A stretch of DNA of 64,000 bases from positions 50,529 through 114,528 of the forward strand of contig NZ_JACJRC010000018.1 of assembly GCF_014697025.1 (NCBI RefSeq), given 5' to 3'. The stretch's first letter is position 1; every line of letters starts with the position of its first letter. The DNA is from Alkalinema sp. FACHB-956. Its GTDB lineage: Bacteria > Cyanobacteriota > Cyanobacteriia > Leptolyngbyales > Leptolyngbyaceae. Position numbers and translations under genes: made by a program. Below are positions 38,201 to 46,200 of this stretch, one piece after another. The notes beneath the pieces are model-generated. The model was not told the DNA's origin, did not search any database, and was given only the letters and a program-made list of their open reading frames with translations.

Positions 38201-38247
38201 ATCCCAGTCACTGGGCTGCATTTACGCTGGTGGGAGAAGCACAGTAA
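35227..38247 (+). CDS. Secreted TPR-CHAT protein
   Basis: 1006 residues. Signal peptide about 1-35 (IILSLGIAIALAPMSLAQ), then irregular TPR repeats (about 45-610), less uniform than those at 5743, including a duplicated block (SYFERSLAIAKEVNNQASE and NYLEKSLAIAREVQNQASE), then a CHAT domain (about 650-1006) with His873 in HFATHGLLDP and Cys919 in LSACDTGQGD; ends DPSHWAAFTLVGEAQ. The CHAT half is very close to those of the genes at 58999 and 61652, whereas the TPR half is different. Predicted periplasmic protease-like protein. It converges on the TPR-CHAT gene at 38354; no accessory gene is attached. Confidence 0.92.
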   Translation: MQPMKWHQKFLGRWSLIILSLGIAIALAPMSLAQTQDHLAQTANRDKQLKVASQLYQRGLGQLDTAQFEAAIVSLQQSLKIYRELDDKFIEPYILFHLRQIELIQTESARAFKQYQQSLLQQNIALSPEIKKRALEGIQLGEIGHFYAQEDRYDKAPSYFERSLAIAKEVNNQASEAKQLHALALVKQKANHKVSANQLLQQGDEQFKQLQFDTAAQFWQAAMKIAKEIKNEFLVWQANHQLEQLNLIRDNIAKALQDFEHSAVQKGLVISPQIQSRAKEGIIFGEMGRFYHEEEKDEEIAINYLEKSLAIAREVQNQASEKQQLIILTKSYQTLDDLENNRWIGGTLSHDFDKPSRSVKHSTKAIEYGNQGLTLARALSDRPGEALILETIARSYAALGQHSNAIEAQQQGLTLARESQDKMAEANALKNLGIFYRASGNYGEAIRQSQAASNIYRAYQKQVETAAPSSHPNALPSAHPPAAYINFLYKESLAHLGDAYQAQGDYANAVKSYQAAQTGNIYLDARVFSQIGHTFAQWNKLSEAEAALRLAIKMQDSDQIYEELNDMEENGESDIGLIWVSDWKHQNLQRLQEVLVRQNRTNEALEISEEAKARVLVQLLAFRSQRRNQQTAGSILQPEFPQLSAALKLDEIRKIAKTQNATLVQYSIVGGEQLYIWVIKPTGEVIFRSTQRNPSFPLTELVRESRFDLGIRGRAGIKISQQPVSPTKTDSLAQLYQYLIAPIAQDLPTDPKQRVIFLPQGELFLVPFAALPDAQNRPLIERHTLSTAPSIQTLALTQTLANRPKASGNAVIVGDPTMPTYQGELLQPLPAARQEAIAIGQQLNTTPLIGAQATKATVLQQIPTAKLLHFATHGLLDPIKGNIPGAIALAPDGQDNGFLSAAEIFNLQLNADLVVLSACDTGQGDITGDGVIGLSRSFIAAGAPSVIVSLWAVNDQSTSDLMQEFYRQLKQQPDKAQALRQAMLITKQRYPDPSHWAAFTLVGEAQ

Positions 38248-38290
38248 TGGAAAGTACAATCTATCGCTGTCAGATTTCTATTATTAGAAC

Positions 38291-38321
38291 AAATGGAAAA
38301 TACAATGGAAAATACAATAAT
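38291..38321. repeat. Short direct repeat between convergent CHAT genes
   Basis: Two copies of aatggaaaatac in the 106-bp gap between the two convergent stop codons. No terminator hairpin with a T-run is evident in the gap. Confidence 0.6.
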
Positions 38322-38353
38322 TTATTATTTTCTTAGATTCATCTCACCGTTCT

Positions 38354-41119
38354 CTATAGCCAATTCCCCACAAGCACATAGGCCGCCCAAAAGCCAACAT
38401 GACTGTAGTTAGGATAATTTTTAAGCAGGGTTACTTGGGCACGCCGTAACGCCTCTGCTTTCGTAACTTGGGCATTAGTAACTTGGGCATTAGCTAGTTC
38501 GCGATAAAAGGCTCCCATCAACAGTGCGGTGGATGCGTCATCAATGTGCCAAAGGGAGGCGAGGGTGCTCCGTGCGCCTGCTTTGACAGCAACCCCTGCT
38601 AGCCCTAGGGTCGCCCGATCGTCTCCCTCTGCCGTTTGGCAGGCGCTTAACACCAAAAGTTCGATCGCTTCTGTCCGGGATTGAGTCCGATTGCGCAAAA
38701 GAGAATCCAAGCGTGTCACATTAATAGGGCCATCCGCAGCCAGGATAAAGGTATTTTTAGCTTGGGAACTGAACTGTCCATGGGTCGCTAGATGAACGAT
38801 ATTAAACTTGGCGGAACGAACTTGGGTTTCCAACGCTTGACTGGTAAAGGCTTGATCCAGAAGCTGTTGTGTCGGAATGCCCGCTTTCGCAATCTGCGCA
38901 AATTCTGATTTGATTTCAGGCAAGGGCGGAAATTGTTTTTGGAAGGGTAACGGCGGTTCCACTAACCCTGCTGCCAAAACATGGAATCGATCGGGATGTA
39001 GCATTGTCGGTGGAAACAATTGCAGCCCAAGGCTTAACGCAACAGCATAATTTTCAACCAAATAATGTTTCCCGTCATAAAGTCCCGCCATGGGAATCTT
39101 GCGTAGCGCACCATCCAGAACAAAAACTAAGGTCTTAACCCCCTGCTGCTCTAGATCTGATGCGATCGGTTGAATCAGCCAACGGTAGACTTGATGGGAA
39201 AGTTTCTGAATCGTGGCAGTTGCGTCTAATTCTGTGAGATTTTGTTGGAGCTGTTGGAGCGTTTGTTCAACTTCTGATTTAGTGATTTTGATCGTGTGAT
39301 GATGGAGTGGTTGATTAGGAAGTTTAATAATGACCTCTAACTGGTTGGGTAGGATGATGGGGTAAATCATCGCAACCTTAGAACGACTACGATCGACCAG
39401 CTGATCCAATAGAACAGTCTGATGATCTAAACAAGCTTCCCTAAAAAAGTTATCGAGTTCAGCGAGTTGTAATGCTTCAATTCGTTGTCTAGCTTGATCT
39501 AAATAATGTTCCGTAGAATTTCCTGGAGGTGATTGCACTAATAACTCTACCGATTCTCGATAGATAGGTTCTACACTGTCTCGAAAGGAGAATTGTACGT
39601 CTCGATCGACGGCTACTAAATCTTTCCGAAGTGATTGTAATTCGTTTACCGACGCATCATAGGCAGCAATAGCTTTTGGAATATTTCCTTGCTGTTTCAA
39701 TAATCGTCCGAGTTGCCAATGCCAACGATAGGTAATCTCTGGGGCATTTAAGGCCTGTGCTACATTTAAGGCTTGTTGTGTAACAGTCTGGGCCATTTTC
39801 CACTGTCCAGCTTGTTCATAGAAATCCCCCAGATCGCCTAAGCCGTAAGACTCTGCACGACGATTGCCGAGGTGGTGGGCCTGCTGGGTAACAGTGGTGA
39901 GGAGGTCGATCGCAGCTTGCTGGAAGGGCTGAGGAGTAGAGGTTTGGTCGGCCAATTTCATCAACGATCGAGCGAAATGAATTTGGGCATAGAGACTGGA
40001 CTGGCTGGGAGGAAGTTGAGTGAATTGGGTTTGAATGTCCGGTAGCAGATTTTGTGCAGGGGTAGATTGCTGCTGTTCAACCAGTAGGCTAAATAAATTG
40101 ACTTGGGCCTGAATTTTCGCGATCGACGTAGTTGCCAGATTTACGGCCTGTTGATAGAACTGACTCGCCGTTTTCCAGTCTTGTTGTGCCCTTGCCGTAT
40201 TTCCTAACCCGAAATATAGCGCACTGATTTCTTGCCGAATCTCCGGGGTCGATGTTAATTCCTGCACAATCGTGAGCCCCCGTTGTAGGACTTCGCGGGA
40301 TTGCTCAAGATCCCCCATGGGACGTAGGGTATTTCCCAGCGATCGTAATGCGGTGACCTGAAGGAGGGAAGAAGGCTGATTTTGGAGCAGAGATCGGGAT
40401 TCGGTCAGGAGGGTCAAGGCTCGTCGATAATAGCCTAGGGTGCGGAGGGCATAGGCTTGGTGAATGCGACTTTGAATCAGTCCATGGGGATTTTTGAGTT
40501 GTTGATAAAGCGATGCGACCTGTTCCCAGATTCCGATCGCGGTTTCCGCCTGTCCTGCCTCTAGCTGAAGTCTGCCAGCAATATCGAGTACCTGAGCTAG
40601 GATGGGTAAATTTTGGGTTTTAAAATTGCGTATTTGAAACTTGTCGGGACTCTTATTCTCGGTTGTCATTCCTAATAACAACAAGCTTTCAGCCATGGCC
40701 TGGTTTGCAGTTTCCCACTGCCCCAATTGTTGATAAACCAGTGCGAGATTACTGAGGCTGACGGCAGTTTTCAGGGAATCGCCTTGCTTTTTGTACGCCT
40801 GAATCGCTTGCTGTAAAACCGCGATCGCGTCCGCAAATTGTCCAGCGTCATACAGCGCTTTACCCTGTTCTACCCAAGCTGCCGCAGCAGCCGTCTGGGC
40901 GGGAGGAGTGGCAGAGCTGGGCGCGATCGTGAGGCAGACGCTGGCAGTCAGGCTAAAGAGCAGCAATACGGTTGTAAGGGAAGCGGTCGTGAGCGATCGG
41001 GTCAGCGATCGATGGATCGATCGGAGGGAAAAGCGCAACATCAGCGGAGACTCCCGAATATCAAGGATGCACTCGATGCTCAGCCTAGCTGAATCGCCTC
41101 TAATTTTCAACCCTATCAA
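38354..41119 (-). CDS. Secreted TPR-CHAT protein
   Basis: 921 residues. A long N-terminus (about 1-70) contains the signal segment LTTVLLLFSLTASVCLTIAP, with an Arg/Ser-rich stretch before it, so the true start may be the ATG at 41041 (MLRFSLRSIHRSL). TPR repeats (about 75-480), a linker, and a CHAT domain (about 580-921) with His780 in HLATHGQFSS and Cys827 in LSACQTAEGD; ends FWAAYVLVGNWL. Sequence is clearly apart from the other CHAT proteins here. Its 5' region carries a 34-bp motif (41102) that recurs at 41194 and 49209. It converges on the gene at 35227. Confidence 0.9.
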   Translation of the reverse strand: MIGLKIRGDSARLSIECILDIRESPLMLRFSLRSIHRSLTRSLTTASLTTVLLLFSLTASVCLTIAPSSATPPAQTAAAAAWVEQGKALYDAGQFADAIAVLQQAIQAYKKQGDSLKTAVSLSNLALVYQQLGQWETANQAMAESLLLLGMTTENKSPDKFQIRNFKTQNLPILAQVLDIAGRLQLEAGQAETAIGIWEQVASLYQQLKNPHGLIQSRIHQAYALRTLGYYRRALTLLTESRSLLQNQPSSLLQVTALRSLGNTLRPMGDLEQSREVLQRGLTIVQELTSTPEIRQEISALYFGLGNTARAQQDWKTASQFYQQAVNLATTSIAKIQAQVNLFSLLVEQQQSTPAQNLLPDIQTQFTQLPPSQSSLYAQIHFARSLMKLADQTSTPQPFQQAAIDLLTTVTQQAHHLGNRRAESYGLGDLGDFYEQAGQWKMAQTVTQQALNVAQALNAPEITYRWHWQLGRLLKQQGNIPKAIAAYDASVNELQSLRKDLVAVDRDVQFSFRDSVEPIYRESVELLVQSPPGNSTEHYLDQARQRIEALQLAELDNFFREACLDHQTVLLDQLVDRSRSKVAMIYPIILPNQLEVIIKLPNQPLHHHTIKITKSEVEQTLQQLQQNLTELDATATIQKLSHQVYRWLIQPIASDLEQQGVKTLVFVLDGALRKIPMAGLYDGKHYLVENYAVALSLGLQLFPPTMLHPDRFHVLAAGLVEPPLPFQKQFPPLPEIKSEFAQIAKAGIPTQQLLDQAFTSQALETQVRSAKFNIVHLATHGQFSSQAKNTFILAADGPINVTRLDSLLRNRTQSRTEAIELLVLSACQTAEGDDRATLGLAGVAVKAGARSTLASLWHIDDASTALLMGAFYRELANAQVTNAQVTKAEALRRAQVTLLKNYPNYSHVGFWAAYVLVGNWL

Positions 41120-41135
41120 TCCTTAGTTGGCTGAA
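41102..41135. promoter_or_regulatory. 34-bp shared motif, copy 1
   Basis: One of three related sequences built around aattt-ctg-ccctatcaat--cttag. This copy overlaps the extreme 5' end of the TPR-CHAT gene at 38354 if that gene starts at 41119. Function unknown. Confidence 0.45.
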
Positions 41136-41193
41136 GCGTTGACCCAATCTGGGTTGCAAAACGGAGGTGAATAGACAGGGGTGAATAGGCTGA

Positions 41194-41227
41194 AATTTCT
41201 GGCCCTATCAATTCTTAGATAGGTTTA
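41194..41227. promoter_or_regulatory. 34-bp shared motif, copy 2
   Basis: Second copy, 92 bp from the first, ending 39 bp upstream of the LuxR-type gene, i.e. where a promoter or operator would lie. Confidence 0.5.
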
Positions 41228-41266
41228 TTTCGGAACCTTAATAATCTGTGTAGACAAAGAATCACC

Positions 41267-41845
41267 ATGAACGAAACCCAGAATCGTTTGCTTCTGAAGC
41301 TTGACACCTTCCAAAGCCAGTTGGTTGAGTCTATGCGTGAGGGAATCTTGTTGATTTCTGATACCTTAGAACCAACCTATCTCAATTTAAAAGCGAAGGA
41401 ACTGAATCATCAATTATGGAATGGTTGCGCTCCATTTACCTCTCTGCCTCCCATTTTGTTGAATATTTCCCGTCAACTCTTTAAGCAGTTGCCACCTACG
41501 AATGAGCCGTTTGTCCTTGATTATCAAGTGAGTGAAGTACAGATCGTGCGAATTCGAGCCTGCTTATTTACCGATCGTTTGACTCCGGATACCAATGAGT
41601 CCGATCGCTGTCCCTATATTTTGGTGTTTCTGGAAGATCGCAACGATCGCTTGGCAGAAGATTTAAGAATTGAGCAACAGCAGTATGATCTGACTGAACG
41701 GGAAACTGAAGTGTTACGTCTATTACGTTGTTCCTATTCCTACCAAAATATTGCTGAAACTTTGCATATCAGCTTAAACACAGTGAAGTTTCATGTGAAA
41801 AATATTCACTCTAAAAAACGTGGCTGTTTAGAGATTGGAGCTTAG
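41267..41845 (+). CDS. LuxR-family (GerE) transcriptional regulator
   Basis: 192 residues. N-terminal PAS-like part (about 10-125) with ESMREGILLISDTLEPTYLN, then a GerE helix-turn-helix (about 142-185) with YDLTERETEVLRLLR, IAETLHISLNTVKFHVKNI. The end SKKRG is shorter than in many LuxR proteins, but this truncated style occurs in cyanobacterial members, so I do not call a frameshift. It directly precedes the lanthipeptide precursor genes in the same direction, so it is the likely pathway regulator. The N-terminal domain probably senses an unknown input. Confidence 0.85.
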   Translation: MNETQNRLLLKLDTFQSQLVESMREGILLISDTLEPTYLNLKAKELNHQLWNGCAPFTSLPPILLNISRQLFKQLPPTNEPFVLDYQVSEVQIVRIRACLFTDRLTPDTNESDRCPYILVFLEDRNDRLAEDLRIEQQQYDLTERETEVLRLLRCSYSYQNIAETLHISLNTVKFHVKNIHSKKRGCLEIGA

Positions 41846-41960
41846 AGTTGGCAGGTAAAATACCCCATTCAAATTACTACGCTACAACGAGCTACTTCCA
41901 AATAATAAATACTACTCAGATGTGTGGGACACCATGAATAATCGATCAGCTAAAACAGAA

Positions 41961-41995
41961 TTAAGGAAATAATCAATTACGAATTACTTCCTTAA
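41961..41995 (+). promoter_or_regulatory. Dyad in the leader of the first precursor gene
   Basis: Arms ttaaggaaataa (41961-41972) and ttacttccttaa (41984-41995) match at 11 of 12 positions, 16 nt before the GGAGG site of the first precursor. It could be the binding site of the neighbouring LuxR protein or an RNA hairpin controlling translation. Confidence 0.5.
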
Positions 41996-42021
41996 TACTA
42001 ACCAACCTTGGAGGATTATTT

Positions 42022-42231
42022 ATGTCTCAGGAAAACATCATTCGTGCTTGGAAAGATGCAGATTTTCGCAACAGTTTGAGCACAAAGGAGCGCGCGCTTT
42101 TACCGCAAGATCCCGCAGGTATGATTGAACTTTCTGATACTGATCTCAAGCATGTCGGAGGAGGAGCCAAACTTTGTGAACCGACTTGGGGACCTGTTTG
42201 TGGAAATGGAAGTACCTGCAAGCCAGAGTAA
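42022..42231 (+). CDS. lanA1: Class II lanthipeptide precursor 1
   Basis: 69 residues behind GGAGG. The leader starts MSQENIIRAWKDADFRNSLS and continues with LLPQDPAGMIELSDTDLKHV to a GG(G) cleavage site: the mersacidin/lichenicidin-type leader read by LanM and cut by a C39 peptidase. The core begins AKLCEPTWGPVC and ends GNGSTCKPE, with three Cys and three Ser/Thr (Thr, Ser, Thr), so up to three (methyl)lanthionine rings are possible. The first 60 nt are identical to precursor 2 except for one base. Confidence 0.9.
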   Translation: MSQENIIRAWKDADFRNSLSTKERALLPQDPAGMIELSDTDLKHVGGGAKLCEPTWGPVCGNGSTCKPE

Positions 42232-42238
42232 AACATCC

Positions 42239-42283
42239 CAGTGAGGAGAATAAATAAACTTTAATTTCCTATGCTTCTCACTG
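42239..42283 (+). other. Hairpin between precursor genes 1 and 2
   Basis: Arms cagtgaggag (42239-42248) and cttctcactg (42274-42283) pair over 10 bp with one mismatch. No T-run follows; it may be an RNA-processing or partial attenuation site that lets precursors exceed LanM in amount. Confidence 0.5.
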
Positions 42284-42352
42284 AAAATGTAGTGCTACAA
42301 CGTTTATCATTTCGAACAACAAATCACGTCAAGATTAAATTGGAGAGAATTT

Positions 42353-42568
42353 ATGTCTCAGGAAAACATCATTCGTGCTTGGAAAGATGCAGATTTTCGC
42401 AACAGTTTGAGTCGTGATGCAAAGACTGTATTGCCAGATAATCCGGCAGGACTGATTCAGCTAAATGATACAGAATTGGGTGCGATTAGTGGTGGTCAAA
42501 TGCCTGATGTGCCTTGGTGCCCAATTGAATGGCGCATCATGTCTAAATGCACGTGTCAATTGAAGTAG
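42353..42568 (+). CDS. lanA2: Class II lanthipeptide precursor 2
   Basis: 71 residues. Leader as in precursor 1 (59 of the first 60 nt identical), then LLP-type middle VLPDNPAGLIQLNDTELGAI and the SGG cleavage site. The core QMPDVPWCPIEW continues RIMSKCTCQLK: three Cys but only one Ser and one Thr. Not all cysteines can therefore form lanthionines; free thiol or disulfide is possible. Ribosome site GGAGAG. Two Trp and three Pro make it unlike the other two cores. Confidence 0.9.
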   Translation: MSQENIIRAWKDADFRNSLSRDAKTVLPDNPAGLIQLNDTELGAISGGQMPDVPWCPIEWRIMSKCTCQLK

Positions 42569-42595
42569 TTCTTTGAGTTAGTTCTTTGATGCATA

Positions 42596-42633
42596 AGGTG
42601 ATGATTAAACTGGTAACGGTGAATTCATCACCT
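42596..42633 (+). other. Hairpin between precursor genes 2 and 3
   Basis: Arms aggtgatga (42596-42604) and tcatcacct (42625-42633) pair perfectly. Same position relative to the genes as the hairpin at 42239 but different sequence, and again without a T-run. Confidence 0.5.
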
Positions 42634-42684
42634 CAACGCATACACTCTTTGTTCCTGCTTTCAACATTCACCTGAAGGATAATT

Positions 42685-42888
42685 ATGTCTCAAGAAAATG
42701 TCATTCGTTTTTGGAAAGACGAGAGTTTTCGGAACCGTTTGAAGGATCGTGATCAGACGGAGTTGCCCGCGCATCCCGCAGGATTGATTCAGTTAAACGA
42801 TGCCGATTTAGGATCTGTCGCAGGTGGCTTTAATAGCTGTCTTGCAGGCTCCCATCAACCCGTTTGTCAGGATCGGTGCGGCATCTAA
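42685..42888 (+). CDS. lanA3: Class II lanthipeptide precursor 3
   Basis: 67 residues. Leader related but more diverged (MSQENVIRFWKDESFRNRLK, then LPAHPAGLIQLNDADLGSVA) up to AGG. Core FNSCLAGSHQPVCQDRCGI has three Cys but only two Ser and no Thr, one Ser directly beside a Cys. At most two lanthionines are possible. Ribosome site GAAGGA. It is the last precursor before a MITE and the LanM gene. Confidence 0.9.
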   Translation: MSQENVIRFWKDESFRNRLKDRDQTELPAHPAGLIQLNDADLGSVAGGFNSCLAGSHQPVCQDRCGI

Positions 42889-42918
42889 TTTATCTGCATC
42901 CAAGCTATCTGGCACCTT

Positions 42919-43065
42919 ATACCAAATCAACTTGTGATTGCAACACATAACGATCCCCCTAAATCCCCCTTAATAAGGACTTTGAAAGGAATTGGCTGAA
43001 TTCCCCCCTTAATAAGGGGGGCTAGGGGGGATCGGATCTGTAGCAGTGATAAATCAATTTGGTAT
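42919..43065. mobile_element. MITE with long terminal inverted repeats
   Basis: 147 bp. The ends ataccaaatcaa (left) and aaatcaatttggtat (right) are inverted relatives, and a second inner arm pair, cgatccccctaaatccccctt and its complement around 43013-43033, gives a strong stem. No coding capacity. Such elements are common in cyanobacteria and move with a transposase supplied in trans. It separates the precursors from LanM, so readthrough may be reduced. A worn relative lies at 35040-35211. Confidence 0.8.
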
Positions 43066-43094
43066 TCGTTATCTCATTTTCCAGATGATTGGGT

Positions 43095-43185
43095 GCTTAG
43101 AAAGTTGAATGCCTAGAAAATTGGGTACATAGAAAATGATGGTACGGATTATCTGAAGAATATCCCGGCACCTAGAAAATCCGTA
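43095..43185. repeat. Degenerate cctagaaaatt repeats
   Basis: Three to four loose copies of gcctagaaaattgggta between the MITE and LanM. The rest of this 376-bp gap (42889-43264) holds nothing recognisable. Confidence 0.6.
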
Positions 43186-43264
43186 CCCTCTTTACTAATA
43201 TGATATCCCGCAATTCTGTCATCCATCATCGATCGAGTTTACTCAAAAGGCCCCTGTAAAACCT

Positions 43265-46200
43265 ATGAATTATCCTGACTTTACCTCTTCTGACTGGTAT
43301 CAAGCCATCAGTTTATCCGAACGAGTTACATTATTAAAAGCACCACAGCATAAAATTCTAAATATAGATCGGAAAACCAATGCTAAGCGATATATCGATC
43401 GCGATCGAGCACAGCGTTATTACGATCGCTGGAAAGCTCAATCCCCCTTCGATCGAGAGTCCTACTTTGCCCAACGATTAGCCATAGAAGGCATTAACGA
43501 AGCAGAATTTTTGCATATTTTGGGTGAATCTACCGCAGCCCTACGCGATCGCCAGACTGAACCGCCCGCTTGGTTAACCAAACTGACCCAAGCCTTTACT
43601 CAGCCACTGGCTACGGAACCAATGACCTTTCCAGATGCATTGAAAGAGACGAAAACTCTAGGATTTCTGGAACTGATTGAACCACTGATTCGCCAGGGTC
43701 GCGATCGCTTAAACGATGGTATTCAAACACTCATTCAAACCCATTCTGAGTTACCGTTTGATCCAGCGACGATCGAAAACCTATTCTGGGGCCACCTTCC
43801 TGGCCTATTGCTGAAGTTAGTCAATCGCACATTAGTACTGGAACTCAACGTAGCGCGTTTACAGGGACTTTTGCAAGGAGAAACCTCCGAAGAACGCTTC
43901 CAAAGCTTTACGCAACGGTTACGGCAACGGGATGTCGCCCTCAGTCTTTTACAGGAATATCCTGTCTTAGCAAGACAATTAACCCTTTGCATTGAGAATT
44001 GGGCAACGGTGAATTTAGAATTTCTCCAACGCCTTTGCACAGATTGGTCAATAATACGATCGCAATTCACCCCCCATCGCGAGCCAGAATTGCTCACGGA
44101 ACTCATAGGTGGTGCGGGAGATAGCCATCGTGGGGGACGCAATGTGATGATTGCCAAATTTAGTTCTGGCTTTTCCATTGTTTATAAACCTCGATCGCTG
44201 TCCCTCGATCGCCATTTTCAGGAACTTCTGCAATGGATTAATCAACGGGGCGATCATGCTCCCTTTAAATTATTGAATCTCTGCGATCGGGGTCACTATG
44301 GGTGGGTCGAATTCATCACCGCCCAACCCTGTAGCACAGAAGCCGAAATTCAGCGATTTTACCAGCGTCAAGGCGGCTATTTAGCGATTCTGTACGCCTT
44401 AGAAGCCGTTGATTTCCACCATGAAAACCTAATTGCAGCAGGTGAATATCCCATCTTGCTCGATTTAGAAGCGTTGTTTCATCCTCATATTGATGAACCA
44501 GATGCCCAACAAGCCGATCAGCTAGCCGATCGTACGTTGTATCACTCTGTCTATGGCATTGGCCTACTTCCCCACCGGATTTGGTCTAATCGTCAAGCAG
44601 AAGGCATTGATATTAGCGGTCTAGGGTCTGCCGCTGGCCAATTGACACCCCACGAGGTCATTCATTGGGAAGGAGTGGGTACCGATGAAATGCGGCTGAT
44701 TCGCAAGCGCATTGAATTGTCGGAGGAGCAGAACCGCCCCACCCTGAATGGAGAAGCCGTGAACGCAGCGGATTATGCAGAGGCCATTACCACTGGATTT
44801 ACACAAATTTATCAATTGCTGTGTCAATATCGCGAGGAACTCCTAGCAGAACCCAGTCCACTCACACCATTTGCGAACGACACAATCCGAGTCATTGTAC
44901 GTGCAACCCGTACCTATGGTCTGTTACTACTGGAAAGTTTCCATCCCGATGTTTTGCGTAATGCCCTAGATCGCGATCGTTTGCTGGATCGTCTCTGGCT
45001 GGCCGTTGAACAGAGTCCTTATTTAGCGCAGTTAATTTCCTTTGAGCAGGAAGATCTACGCAATGGGGACATTCCCCTGTTCACCACACGCCCCAATTCT
45101 CGCGATCTCTGGACAAGTTCTGGGGTGCGCATTCCAGATTTTTTAGAGCAAACCAGTTTGGCATCTGTGCAGGATCGGCTACGGCAGTTGAGTGAATCAG
45201 ATTTGGTGCGACAACGCTGGATTATTCAGGCTTCCTTGACTTCGCTGTCCCTAGGAATGGAGTTGGAGTCACCCAGTCCAGAATTGCCCCAAGCCCCTGT
45301 CCACTCCCCTTTTACACCATCAGAGCAAGGGCTTAATCGCGATCGTGTACTCACTGCGGCCTGTGCCATTGGCGATCGCTTAGAAACACTGGCCTTACGG
45401 GGAACAGAGGATGTGGCTTGGATTGGCTTAAGCTGCGTCAATGAGCGCCATTGGTCGGTGGCTCCCTTGGGGTTAGATGTGTATGATGGCCTGCCGGGAG
45501 TCCTGCTGTTTCTGGCCTATCTGGGAGCTATCACCCAGGAAAACCGCTATACAGAGTTAGCTCAAGCCACATTAGTGACAGTGCAACGAAAAATTGAGCG
45601 GTACTCTTCGCAAATGTATCAAATTGGTGGATTAACTGGATGGGGTGGCATTATTTATGTGTTGACGCATTTAGGTCAATTATGGCAACAATCTGCGTTG
45701 ATGACGGAAGCTGAGGCAATTGTTCAGCACATTCCAGATTGGATTCATCAAGATGAAGTGTTTGATGTAATTGGTGGTGCTGCAGGTTGCATTGGTGGTT
45801 TACGATCGCTCTACTCTTGCAATCCTTCCGAGCTAACGTTGAATGTTGCAATTCAATGTGGCGATCATCTCCTTCGCATGGCCCAACCGCAAACCCATGG
45901 AATTGGCTGGCCCAGTAGCCGTCAATCCTCCAAACCGTTAACAGGCTTTTCCCACGGCAACGCAGGCATAGCTTGGGCTTTGCTAGAACTGGCAGCACTG
46001 AGCGGAGAGTCCCGATTTCGGACAGCGGCCCTAGGTGCGATCGCCTATGAGCGCCATTTATTTTCACCGGAGCGGAGGAATTGGCCGGATCTACGAGAGT
46101 TTGCCCACTCGGTAAAGACAGGACGACAAGACCGCATGAACTTTATGACAGCTTGGTGCCACGGTGCACCTGGAATTGGCCTAGGGCGGCTCCAGTGTTT

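Noticed and set aside
35227..41119. Craspase-like (type III-E CRISPR) TPR-CHAT system
   Set aside because: No gRAMP/Cas7-11 gene and no CRISPR array in the window; these TPR-CHAT proteins carry signal peptides, unlike Csx29. Only the protease-sigma idea is used as an analogy.
41780..41845. Frameshift at the end of the LuxR-type gene
   Set aside because: The short end after KNIHSKKRG matches a style seen in cyanobacterial LuxR proteins, and no continuing HTH-family sequence was found in other frames.
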